The notes below the pieces were generated by a model that was not told the origin of the DNA, searched no databases, and worked only from the letters and a program-made list of their open reading frames with translations. The position numbers and the translations under genes are program-made. A stretch of DNA of 64,000 bases from Thermomonas sp. S9 (GTDB lineage Bacteria; Pseudomonadota; Gammaproteobacteria; Xanthomonadales; Xanthomonadaceae). Below are positions 9,953 through 17,057 of the stretch, piece after piece (the first letter of the stretch is position 1; every line of letters starts with the position of its first letter). The stretch is from positions 1,717,001-1,781,000 of the forward strand of contig NZ_JAJDFY010000001.1 of the NCBI RefSeq assembly GCF_024704365.1. Reading direction: 5' to 3'.

Positions 9953-9991
9953 CCTTCGGCATGCCTCCAGTGGCTGCTTCGGGTCTTGGAT

Positions 9992-10263
9992 TCAACTGAT
10001 CGACGCAACAGTTTGTCGATATCGTTCCGCCGGTGTTTCGTAGCCTAACGTCTTCCTCGGTCGATCGTTGAGCTGTCTTGCGACTGCATCCAGCTTGGCT
10101 TGCGAGACACCGGATATGTCGATGCCTTTCGGGAAGTACTGGCGCAGCAAGCCATTAGTGTTTTCGTTCGTGCCGCGTTGCCAAGGATGATGCGGGTCAC
10201 AGAAGTAGACCTGGATATCCGTAGCCAGAGTGAAGCGACGATGGGCGGCCATTTCCTTGCCCC
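9992..10263 (-). pseudogene. IS30-family transposase, C-terminal remnant
   Basis: About 86 C-terminal residues of an IS30-type DDE transposase are readable: [16 protein letters not shown], then [19 protein letters not shown] and the final [17 protein letters not shown]. The catalytic glutamate (in NENTNG) is kept, while the first two catalytic aspartates and the HTH are missing. The reading frame runs up to the left inverted repeat of the IS3 element at 10264, so the 5' part was lost when that element inserted or by a later deletion; no 5' part exists on the other side of the IS3 copy. Confidence 0.88.
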
Positions 10264-10289
10264 TGGACCGGCCAGAGTTCCATAGACAC

Positions 10290-11141
10290 TCAGTCGCCGC
10301 TCTGCGCGTAGCGCTTTTCGAACTCTACCGGTGACATGCCGCCAGCGGAACCATGCCGGCGAATCGGGTTGTAGAACATCTCGATGTAGTCGAACACGTC
10401 CGAAGCAGCAGTGGCTCGCGTCGGGTAGATCCGCCGCTTGATCCGCTCCTTCTTCAGGACGCTGAAGAAACTCTCGGCCACGGCGTTGTCGTGGCAGTTC
10501 CCGCGACGGCTCATGCTCGGCACCATCCGGTGCGCCTTCAGGAACGACTGCCAGTCGTTGCTGGTGAACTGGCAGCCCTGGTCGGAGTGGACCAGCACGC
10601 CCGGGCCGGGCTTGCGTCGCCATGCCGCCGCCATCAGCGCCTGCAGCACCAGGTCGCTGGTCATCGTGGACGCCGTTGCCCACCCGACGATCTGGCGCGA
10701 GTACAAGTCCATCACTGCGGCCAGGAACAGCCAGCCCTCGTAGGTGCGGATGTAGGTGATGTCCGTGACCCAGACCTTGTTCGGGGCGTGCGGCGTGAAG
10801 TCCCGGTTGAGCACGTTCGCCACGGCACCGACCGGGCCGCCGCGGTGGCGCGGCTTGCCGCCATAGCCCACCTGCGCCCGCAGGCCCTCGGCCTTCATCA
10901 GCCGCCGGACGCGGTGCCGGCTGCAATGCTCGCCGGCTTCCCGCAGGTCCAAGGTGATCTTGCGATAGCCATACACCGCGCCGCTGGCCAGCCAGTGGTG
11001 CCTGATCAGCCCCAGCAGGCGCTGATCGTCCCGCTCGCGGGCACTGGTGCCTTGGCGCAACCAGGCGTAGTAGCCGCTGCGGTGCACGCCCAGCACCCGG
11101 CACATCGCGACCAGGCGGAACTCGCGGATGTGCGCGCGCAT
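10290..11141 (-). CDS. IS3-family transposase OrfB (integrase catalytic domain)
   Basis: 283 residues from ATG at 11141. It contains the HTH_21 segment [11 protein letters not shown] and the rve DDE core: VWVTDITYI (first D), [11 protein letters not shown] (second D), and the E within [14 protein letters not shown], with the C-terminal YNPIRRHGS motif. In the IS3 family OrfB is made as an OrfAB fusion by -1 frameshifting; here the frame is open upstream of the ATG (reading [15 protein letters not shown]) back to the A7G slip site at 11186-11192, so the fusion product is expected. All catalytic residues are present, so the copy may be active. Confidence 0.93.
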   Translation of the reverse strand: MRAHIREFRLVAMCRVLGVHRSGYYAWLRQGTSARERDDQRLLGLIRHHWLASGAVYGYRKITLDLREAGEHCSRHRVRRLMKAEGLRAQVGYGGKPRHRGGPVGAVANVLNRDFTPHAPNKVWVTDITYIRTYEGWLFLAAVMDLYSRQIVGWATASTMTSDLVLQALMAAAWRRKPGPGVLVHSDQGCQFTSNDWQSFLKAHRMVPSMSRRGNCHDNAVAESFFSVLKKERIKRRIYPTRATAASDVFDYIEMFYNPIRRHGSAGGMSPVEFEKRYAQSGD

Positions 11142-11158
11142 GAACGCGTACTTCGCCC

Positions 11159-11440
11159 TTACCCCTTGGCAAAGTACGCGGCGGCTTTTTTTAGGATGTC
11201 GCGCTCCTCGGTCACACGCCGCAGCTCGGCCTTGAGCCGGCGGATCTCGGCCGAGTCGCTCGGCGCTGCTGAAGCGCCCGATGCCGGCGCCATCTTCCTC
11301 GCCACCTGCACCCAGCCATACAGCGTGTGCTTGGGGATCCCGATCCGGGCGGCGACGTCCACCACCGTGAAGCCGCGCTCGATCACCTGCTTCACCGCCT
11401 CGGCCCGGAACTCATCCGTGTACTGCTTGCTGTTGCCCAT
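11159..11440 (-). CDS. IS3-family transposase OrfA (HTH protein)
   Basis: 93 residues. The N-terminus MGNSKQYTDEFRAEAVKQV and the HTH VVDVAARIGIPKHTLYGWV are typical of HTH_Tnp_1, followed by a leucine-zipper-like helix (EIRRLKAELRRVTEERDILKKA) through which OrfA multimerises. ATG at 11440 is preceded by GAGGTG; an upstream ATG at 11461 is possible. The 3' end overlaps the orfB frame at the AAAAAAAG slip site. Confidence 0.92.
   Translation of the reverse strand: MGNSKQYTDEFRAEAVKQVIERGFTVVDVAARIGIPKHTLYGWVQVARKMAPASGASAAPSDSAEIRRLKAELRRVTEERDILKKAAAYFAKG
11186..11193 (-). promoter_or_regulatory. A7G programmed -1 frameshift site of the IS3 element
   Basis: On the minus strand the bases read CTAAAAAAAGCC. 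A -1 slip here takes ribosomes from orfA into the open orfB frame, giving OrfAB. A6G/A7G slip sites are the standard arrangement in this family. Confidence 0.8.
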
Positions 11441-11503
11441 AAACACCTCGGTCATTGCCATGAATTATGGCGTCCGGATGTCTACGAAAGGCTGGTCGGT
11501 CCA

Positions 11504-11951
11504 GGACGACTTCGTTACCGCATTTCAACTGCGCTTGTGGACGGACATCGGCTCGGCAGAAACCGAGCGCTTCTTTGAGCAGCAGTTGGCCAAGCACAGG
11601 TTCCCTGGCGGTTGGGCGCTGGACATTGCGTTTGCATACCGCGATTGCCCTGTTCTCACCCTGGCCCAGTGGCGCTACTGCGCTTGGGCAGCTGTGAGGC
11701 GCGGTGCTTCGCTTGCTTTGCAGCAAGGACATCAAACGGATGGGGTTCGTGAGGCCATTTATCAGGAGGTGCGACGCAGAGCATCTGCCGTAGCAAGCGG
11801 CGCATGGAGCGGCTGTTCGTTTCCTCCATCATCTCCCCATCCAGAAAGCGCCCTCGGAAGAGGATTCGCGTACAGGGTGACCCGCTTGGGTCCCCTGTAC
11901 TGGACGGGTTGGCCGAGCTCTGAGGTACTGCTCGGCCGCACGACAGCCTAG
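11504..11951 (+). pseudogene. 3' fragment of an unidentified gene cut by the IS3 element
   Basis: From the IS edge the + frame stays open for about 148 codons (DDFVTAFQLRLWTDIGSAET onward) to TAG at 11949. Codon use is mixed but the composition looks protein-like (many W, F, E, D) for the first 100 codons. No start lies after the IS, and the frame within the IS is antisense, so the 5' part is lost. I do not recognise the family. The last third contains a hairpin at 11871-11901. Confidence 0.45.
11871..11901. repeat. 13-base imperfect hairpin
   Basis: GTACAGGGTGACCC and GGGTCCCCTGTAC are complementary apart from one bulged T, with a four-base loop GCTT. No T-run follows on either strand, so this is not a clear intrinsic terminator. 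It may be a relic of a mobile element or a binding site. Confidence 0.5.
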
Positions 11952-12017
11952 GTGTGGCGAGAGCCCATAATATGGCCTTGCGAATGAGCTACCTCACTGA
12001 AGCAACAATGGCCGACC

Positions 12018-12653
12018 TCAGCAATCCGGCGGATTTCGCCAATCTGGGAAGCCACAGCGCGCGGATTCCTTGACCCTTCGAGCGATTCGGTATGGCCGAA
12101 CGTATTGCTTATCAATAAGGACGATGAGGTAGACCAAGCCAATTACCATCGCGATGGGAATAGGGATGAGAGTTAGGCTCTTCAGTTCACCGAACCCGGT
12201 CTTTAGCAGGATGTAGACCGCAAAAACAAATGTAACAGCCATCATAAGGAGGCCATATATCAGCAGGCTGCGCGGCGCATCAATGGTGGCTGGGTAGTGG
12301 TCGTAGCGCAGGCTTCCCGATCGTTTGAGCAGACAGATCTCATCATCGGTGAGGTCAGCCTCACGCTTGAGGGCAAAGATGGATTTCCGTTGTGCGGCGT
12401 TGACAGAAAATCCGAACCGCTTCTTGAACACGACCTCATCGTTTTCAGCCGCCGTGTCTCGTCCTTCTGGCGAGATCTCGGACTCCCGCACGGCGTCACG
12501 GACAAGTTCGATCATGCTCTCAACTGCTTCATTCTTGCCTGTCCGCGACACATCGGCGCACTCCTTCTGGACCGCGCGCAAGAGCGGAACAACGTTATCG
12601 CACTGATTCCCCTTGTCCTCATCGGCCACGTGCCACCGCCAACGCCACGACAT
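12018..12653 (-). CDS. Hypothetical protein with two transmembrane helices, linked to an XRE regulator
   Basis: About 211 residues from ATG at 12653, a start that overlaps the end of the XRE gene; an upstream ATG (12695) and a downstream GTG (12629) are alternatives and no strong ribosome site decides. The N-terminal two thirds are charged and cytoplasmic-looking; the C-terminal third has two hydrophobic helices (LLIYGLLMMAVTFVFAVYIL and IPIPIAMVIGLVYLIVLI) followed by a basic tail RPYRIARRVKE. No family recognised. Overlap with the repressor gene suggests translational coupling, as in repressor/membrane-effector pairs of mobile elements. Confidence 0.6.
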   Translation of the reverse strand: MSWRWRWHVADEDKGNQCDNVVPLLRAVQKECADVSRTGKNEAVESMIELVRDAVRESEISPEGRDTAAENDEVVFKKRFGFSVNAAQRKSIFALKREADLTDDEICLLKRSGSLRYDHYPATIDAPRSLLIYGLLMMAVTFVFAVYILLKTGFGELKSLTLIPIPIAMVIGLVYLIVLIDKQYVRPYRIARRVKESARCGFPDWRNPPDC

Positions 12654-13068
12654 CTGTGACGAGTTCTTGACTGATGCGGCCTTGTTCCAGAGCAACCTGG
12701 TAGAGGGCGCGGATCACCCGGGTCCGGTGCTCAGGACGCATCTGCCGGCCAAGCCGGCTAAGTTCGTCGTCCAGTGCGCCGACCACTCCATTGATCAGTG
12801 CGAAGTCAATTTCCGGAGATCCCGCGACTTTCGGCTCGATCTCGTCGCCTGACATCAGCCAGACCGGGTCGATCCCATACTGGTCATAGATGGCTTTAAT
12901 CAGGCCCGCGGGCGCTTCGCGCTCGCCGCGCTCGTAATGAACGTACGACCTCTTCGAAACGCCGACGGCTTCAGCGAAGGCCTGTTGGCTCATCTTGAGC
13001 CCTGTTCTGACCGTAGCCAAGCGCCTTCCAATGAGAGCCTTGTCGATTGGACTAGTGGAAGATCCCAT
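12619..13068 (-). CDS. XRE-family (phage repressor-like) transcriptional regulator
   Basis: 149 residues. The N-terminal lambda-repressor-type HTH is clear: IGRRLATVRTGLKMSQQAFAEAVG, then VSKRSYVHYERGER and the C-terminal HTH helix around IDPVWLMSGDE. The remaining 70 residues are helical and unlike a LexA/CI peptidase, so it is a short Cro/C-type repressor. It is divergent to a Ner-like gene across 59 bp with palindromic sites, an arrangement typical of a lysogeny-type switch. It probably controls both itself and the transposition genes downstream of ner. Confidence 0.85.
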   Translation of the reverse strand: MGSSTSPIDKALIGRRLATVRTGLKMSQQAFAEAVGVSKRSYVHYERGEREAPAGLIKAIYDQYGIDPVWLMSGDEIEPKVAGSPEIDFALINGVVGALDDELSRLGRQMRPEHRTRVIRALYQVALEQGRISQELVTDVVALAVARGR

Positions 13069-13100
13069 TCAAGTGATACCCATTTGTGCACTACCGTGAA

Positions 13101-13114
13101 GCGCAATTATGCGC
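13101..13114. promoter_or_regulatory. Palindromic operator candidate between xre and ner
   Basis: GCGCAATTATGCGC has perfect GCGCA/TGCGC arms around ATTA, in the middle of the divergent intergenic region. Mirrored TGTGC and GCACA half-sites stand near 13085 and 13123. The starts of both genes are also mirrored (GATCCCAT at 13061-13068 and ATGGGATC at 13128-13135). Confidence 0.5.
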
Positions 13115-13127
13115 TATAAGCTAGCAC

Positions 13128-13361
13128 ATGGGATCCTCGATGGCACAACACGAAGCGCTGAAGGCTCGGCTGCGCGTTGCAGGGTCTTCCTTCGCAATCA
13201 TTGCGCGAAACCTGAACATCCAGCCCACGACGGTTTCAGCCACGTCGTTGGGCAAACGCCGCTCCAGGCGAATCGAGGCCGCCATCGCCGACGCGCTGGG
13301 CATGACACCTGAAGCGATCTGGCCAGATCGGTACCCGGCGCACAAAGGAGGTGCTACGTGA
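13128..13361 (+). CDS. Ner/Nlp-like winged-helix DNA-binding protein
   Basis: 77 residues resembling Mu Ner and the Nlp/SfsB family: LKARLRVAGSSFAIIARNLN (first helices), IQPTTVSATSLGKRRSRRIE (recognition region) and AIADALGMTPEAIWPDRY, the family's C-terminal signature. In Mu, Ner binds the early operator and represses the repressor and transposase promoters. Here it precedes the tnsA-like gene by 183 bp and is divergent to the XRE repressor. The start at 13128 lacks a ribosome site; ATG at 13140 (MAQHEAL) is an alternative. Confidence 0.85.
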   Translation: MGSSMAQHEALKARLRVAGSSFAIIARNLNIQPTTVSATSLGKRRSRRIEAAIADALGMTPEAIWPDRYPAHKGGAT

Positions 13362-13397
13362 GCTAGATGTGCCTGCCGCCAAAGCGCGGAATGCAAA

Positions 13398-13430
13398 AAG
13401 GCCCTCAGCGTTGGCGCGCTAGAGGGCCTT
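13398..13430 (-). terminator. Intrinsic terminator pointing leftward
   Basis: Perfect 9-base stem AAGGCCCTC/GAGGGCCTT with a 15-base loop, followed on the minus strand by five Ts. It would stop leftward transcripts arriving from the tnsA side, although no leftward gene is visible there. On the plus strand it has no T-run but could still weaken read-through from ner. Confidence 0.6.
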
Positions 13431-13492
13431 GAGGTGCAACGGACTTGTTCGTCCACCGCACTATGCATGGCCGCATCCCTCTCGTCAAGCTC

Positions 13493-13502
13493 TCACCGGT
13501 GA
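13493..13502. promoter_or_regulatory. 10-base palindrome upstream of tnsA
   Basis: TCACCGGTGA is a perfect palindrome 42 bases upstream of the tnsA-like start and is followed by TTTTT. A regulator site is possible; short palindromes also occur by chance. Confidence 0.3.
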
Positions 13503-13544
13503 TTTTTGCCTTGGTGACGGGCAGCTTTTGCCGGAATCAATGCC

Positions 13545-14240
13545 ATGCACGACACGAAAGAGGCGGCGCCGCCCCTGCCCCATAGCGCTCGCGTTTTGAC
13601 GCAGGCAGAGGAAAAACGCCTCGACATCTATCTCTACCACTCTCCCAAGGCCAACGGTCGACTGGTCACGGTCGTCGAGCCTTGCCGCCTTGCAATAGCG
13701 CTAGCGCTTGAGTTCGATCCGGATGTCACCGCGTTCGTGGAGCGCCCGCGTTCTATTGCCGCTGAGGATCAAAATGTAGAGCTCTGCTTCTGGATTCGTA
13801 GGTCAGATAACAGTGAGCAATATGTCTTGTTTAGACGGCAAAACAAGCCAACCGTTCACGCTGTAAGGAAGGAAGAAAGGCTGTGTGCGAGCGTGCTCGC
13901 AGCCTGCAAGAAGGCCGGAATAAATCTCTCAATTAAAAAGGCCGCTTCTATCGCAACAGAGCGAATAGCAAACGCAACGCGTTTGGAAATGCTGCCTTAC
14001 GTGCAGTCGGCTACAACACTGCACTCAATCGACGTCCTCGTGCCTGCAATCATGCAGCACATGAAAATCTACCGCACGAGCTCCTTTCATGGACTGGAAA
14101 GATCTCTGCCGCCTTTCGATTGGCGCGACGTACGTAGCGCAACATGTGCGCTTATCCATCAAGGCCGCCTACGCATTGATCCCACACAACGCTTGACCAC
14201 CACAACCGCAGTCCATTTTGTGGAGAAGGACAATGCGTGA
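13545..14240 (+). CDS. TnsA-like subunit, nuclease residues apparently lost
   Basis: 231 residues; assigned from position before tnsB and from an alignment by eye of VVEPCRLAIALALEFDPDVTAFVE with Tn7 TnsA around its catalytic Glu63 (DLELAVFLSLEW). TnsA is a restriction-enzyme-like nuclease that cuts the 5' ends of the transposon. In this protein the Glu63 position reads Arg (PCRLA), the Asp114 region reads NVELCFW, and the strand expected to hold Lys132 reads QYVLFRRQN, so no clean E-D-QxK set is seen. If the alignment is right the protein is a structural partner of TnsB/TnsC rather than a nuclease. The ATG has only a weak ribosome site. The alternative is an unrelated protein occupying the tnsA position. 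Confidence 0.6.
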   Translation: MHDTKEAAPPLPHSARVLTQAEEKRLDIYLYHSPKANGRLVTVVEPCRLAIALALEFDPDVTAFVERPRSIAAEDQNVELCFWIRRSDNSEQYVLFRRQNKPTVHAVRKEERLCASVLAACKKAGINLSIKKAASIATERIANATRLEMLPYVQSATTLHSIDVLVPAIMQHMKIYRTSSFHGLERSLPPFDWRDVRSATCALIHQGRLRIDPTQRLTTTTAVHFVEKDNA

Positions 14241-16104
14241 CCTTTCACCACAGGTTCTGTCTGAATGGGACGAGTTCACCACGGACCACCTTAAAGAAAA
14301 GGAACAAGCCGCGTTCCACGCGCGGAAGAACGCCATCATCGCAGTCGCCAGAGGCATGTCCATGGCATCAGCGGCAAAGAAGTATGGCGTTAATGCCAAG
14401 ACGCTGTCAGAAACGATCAACAAGGCTGTCCGCGTGGCTTCGGACGGAAGAATGCATGGATGGCGAGCCGCCCTCCCCTACAAGGTAAGGACAGTTGGTA
14501 AAAAGACTCCGGTCGAGTTTCCGAACAATGCCGGACCAGGCGCATTTAGGACGTTTCTAACACTGGCGCCCAGCGTCTGCGAGTTCCTGGAGTCGTACAC
14601 AGGCCGCCTTCCAGAACGCAACTTCCCAAGCAAGCAGTTCGAGTCGTTCTTTTCAAAGTATCGGTCAAAGGTCAAAGAACTTGTTCCCAAGGACCGATAC
14701 CCCGCCAATGACCCCAAATGCGCCCGGCGCAGCGTGATTGACTACATCCGCCAACAACGGCAAGGAAAGCCTTTTGTCGACGAAGCCTTCGAGATCGAAG
14801 ATAACGTCGCGGCTGCTCAGTTTCCAGATGTATTTGCGTTGCAGTTGTGTGACTGGACTCAATACGATGGTCACCCACTCGACTGCGACATCTACGTGGA
14901 GGGTGAAGACGGCGATGGTCAGTCGGCCCTGCAACGCATCACCTGTACGTGGCTGCTGGTGGGCTATCTCGCGCTCCTGCGCATGTGCTGCAGCTGGAAG
15001 CTGTGCTTCGGAAAGAACTACAACGGCACGGATTTCAACGAAGCGTGCGCCAACGGTTTGCGCTCATGGACGCCGCGGGCGCTCGTGTCGCCCTCAATGG
15101 TCTACATCGCCGGAAGTGGGATTGGAACGTCGGAAGCCATCGGCTTCGTAGCCTGCGGGGCCATCACGAGCATGGACAACGCCATGGCGCACCGACTCAA
15201 CGTCAACCGCCAAAAGCTCGCGAGCCAACTTCGAGGCGTTATTCACTTTGGAAAAAGTGGCGTACCGGAAACCCGCGGACATCTCGAGGCATGGAACAAG
15301 CGGTTGGAGGAGACGACCATCAGAAAGCTTCCCGGCGGCTACCGACCCGCCGGCGACGTTTCGGAGAAAGAAAGCACCAACAACTACAACTCGGCCAACT
15401 ATCCATCGTCACCTGATACACTTGAGGACCTGATGGACGTCATGATCAGCGCTTCAAATGTCGGTGAACGGGAATGTTTTCAATTGCGCTCCCCGACACA
15501 GGTCCTGCAAACATTCCATGCGTCAGGCGGGTGGATCTTCTCTACAACCAGTCTTGATGATCAAGCGCGCGAACTATCTCAACTACAGTTCTCTGGGGTG
15601 TTCAGAGGATCGAAGAAGAACAAGAAACAACCATACGTTCGATTCCAGTACGCGAGGTATCGATCGACGGCAGTAAAGAATCGTTGGGACTTGATAGGAC
15701 AACGATTCATTGCTCGCGTCGATATTCATGACGCGCGATTCATCAGGCTCTACGACGAAAGCGGCGAGCTTTTCGTCGTCTTGCGAGCCATTCGCCCGTG
15801 GAGCCGTACGCCACATAGCTTGGCGCTGCGTCGATTGATACACCGCAACTCAAAGAAAGGCCATTTCGAAGTAAAGGGCACCAGCGACGCAGTGGAAGTC
15901 TATCGCAACTTCCTGCGCAGCCTCTTCGCATGCAGCCCAGATGCCGCCACGATGATGGCGCAACATAGAGATGCCTTCGACGCAATTCCAGATTCAAAGG
16001 AAACGAGGCCACCTACCGAGCCATCCCAGGCCAGGAAGGCGCGAAACGTATTCGTGCCTCTCAGCGGCCCCGTCACGTTGGGCAAGAAAGGGAGCCTGAA
16101 GTGA
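14233..16104 (+). CDS. TnsB/TniA-like DDE transposase
   Basis: 623 residues. An N-terminal HTH region (IIAVARGMSMASAAKKYGVNAKTLSE, about 35-60) precedes the RNase-H core: first aspartate in LCDWTQYD (D207), second in SMDNAMAH (D315), glutamate in RGHLEAWNKRLEE (E352), a DD(36)E spacing close to the family's DD35E. A C-terminal Mu-type beta-barrel and a basic tail, probably the TnsC-contacting part, follow. It cuts and joins the 3' ends of the element. Start at 14233 overlaps the tnsA stop and has GAGAAGGA upstream. Intact frame throughout. Confidence 0.88.
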   Translation: MRDLSPQVLSEWDEFTTDHLKEKEQAAFHARKNAIIAVARGMSMASAAKKYGVNAKTLSETINKAVRVASDGRMHGWRAALPYKVRTVGKKTPVEFPNNAGPGAFRTFLTLAPSVCEFLESYTGRLPERNFPSKQFESFFSKYRSKVKELVPKDRYPANDPKCARRSVIDYIRQQRQGKPFVDEAFEIEDNVAAAQFPDVFALQLCDWTQYDGHPLDCDIYVEGEDGDGQSALQRITCTWLLVGYLALLRMCCSWKLCFGKNYNGTDFNEACANGLRSWTPRALVSPSMVYIAGSGIGTSEAIGFVACGAITSMDNAMAHRLNVNRQKLASQLRGVIHFGKSGVPETRGHLEAWNKRLEETTIRKLPGGYRPAGDVSEKESTNNYNSANYPSSPDTLEDLMDVMISASNVGERECFQLRSPTQVLQTFHASGGWIFSTTSLDDQARELSQLQFSGVFRGSKKNKKQPYVRFQYARYRSTAVKNRWDLIGQRFIARVDIHDARFIRLYDESGELFVVLRAIRPWSRTPHSLALRRLIHRNSKKGHFEVKGTSDAVEVYRNFLRSLFACSPDAATMMAQHRDAFDAIPDSKETRPPTEPSQARKARNVFVPLSGPVTLGKKGSLK

Positions 16105-17057
16105 CCGCATTTAAGGCTAACGGCACCCCAATTGTGCCCACCAGAGGCATGGAGAGTGGTCTCACTAACCTCGCGGCGGCGATAGAAGCTGAGTATGGGG
16201 GAATGGGGTTGCATTCCTTGACGCGCTTCGGGAAAACCACGCTAGCGGAATACATCGAGGCATGCCACGGCTGGCTCGATACTCCCTATGTCGCGACACT
16301 TGCCCGTCTCCGTGACCTAAAGTCTGGCCAGGGCGCCTTTTATGACTGGTTCACGGCACGCCTCGGCCTGCAACCTATCACTCAGCAAGCACCAGAACAA
16401 AAGCTGCTCAGGATAGTTAACACAGTCACCCTAAAGACGCAGGCGTCCAAAGCAAAACTCTTCCTGTTCATCATGGACGATGCGAACTTGCTTGAGGCTG
16501 AGAGTTTTCAGTACTTCATCGACATTGACAACGCTCTTGAAGAAGGAGGGCAGAGATTCTTTCTGCTGTCCCTGTTTCAGGACAATCACACCGTCGGGCG
16601 CCGGGAAAAGATCAACAAGCTAATCGTGACTCCGCAGGTTCGCAGTCGCTTCTTGACTAGGTATCACGCCTTGCACGGACTCCGTGGCATCGCCGATCTT
16701 CATACCTATCTTCAACGTTTCGAGGATGAAGTCGAGACGGCGCCAGGATCGGGAGTCACTCTTCCCAGGCTCATGGCGCCATCGCTCTACGATTCCGGCT
16801 GGCGCATGTGTGAATCAGCGCAACTGATCTGGGAAACTGGCCAGCAGTATCGTGCTGCAGCTGGCAAGCAAGTTGACGGCGAGTGGCCCCTGAAAGCTTT
16901 CAGTCTCATAGCCAACTTTCTAGCACAACGTACGATTTGCAAACCAATGTTTTCGACGATTACAGCATCGGATATTGAGCTTGCGGTCCAGTTTTCCGAT
17001 CTTGCTGCCTATGACGGGGAGTCCGGTGAAGTGGACTTCAGTGACGACGATGACTGA
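16101..17057 (+). CDS. TnsC/TniB-like AAA ATPase
   Basis: 318 residues, GTG start overlapping the tnsB stop. The P-loop reads SLTRFGKTT (K45), where the first glycine of the usual GxxxxGKT is Ser; a basic residue before GKT is common in TnsC-like proteins. Walker B is FLFIMDDANLL (D126-D127), and LTRYHALHGLRG holds a possible sensor region. TnsC proteins polymerise on target DNA, connect TniQ to the transposase and give target immunity. The very acidic end (DFSDDDD) is unusual. Confidence 0.85.
   Translation: MTAFKANGTPIVPTRGMESGLTNLAAAIEAEYGGMGLHSLTRFGKTTLAEYIEACHGWLDTPYVATLARLRDLKSGQGAFYDWFTARLGLQPITQQAPEQKLLRIVNTVTLKTQASKAKLFLFIMDDANLLEAESFQYFIDIDNALEEGGQRFFLLSLFQDNHTVGRREKINKLIVTPQVRSRFLTRYHALHGLRGIADLHTYLQRFEDEVETAPGSGVTLPRLMAPSLYDSGWRMCESAQLIWETGQQYRAAAGKQVDGEWPLKAFSLIANFLAQRTICKPMFSTITASDIELAVQFSDLAAYDGESGEVDFSDDDD

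Larger units (their letters stand above)
10264..11503 (-). mobile_element. Complete IS3-family insertion sequence
   Basis: 1240-bp element with both orfs and good terminal inverted repeats: TGGACCGGCCAG at 10264 and, on the other strand inward from 11503, TGGACCGACCAG; the match continues with TT-C-TAGACA over about 25 bases. Ends are TG...CA as usual for IS3. The flanking triplets (CCC and GGA) do not match, so no target duplication is preserved. This fits loss of one original flank: IS30 sequence lies left, an unrelated gene fragment right. Confidence 0.88.

Noticed and set aside
11871..11901. Intrinsic terminator
   Set aside because: The stem is good but no T-run follows on either strand, so it is listed only as a hairpin repeat.
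10353..11951. 532-codon plus-strand frame through the IS3 element
   Set aside because: Only its last part after 11503 looks coding; the rest is antisense to OrfA and OrfB.
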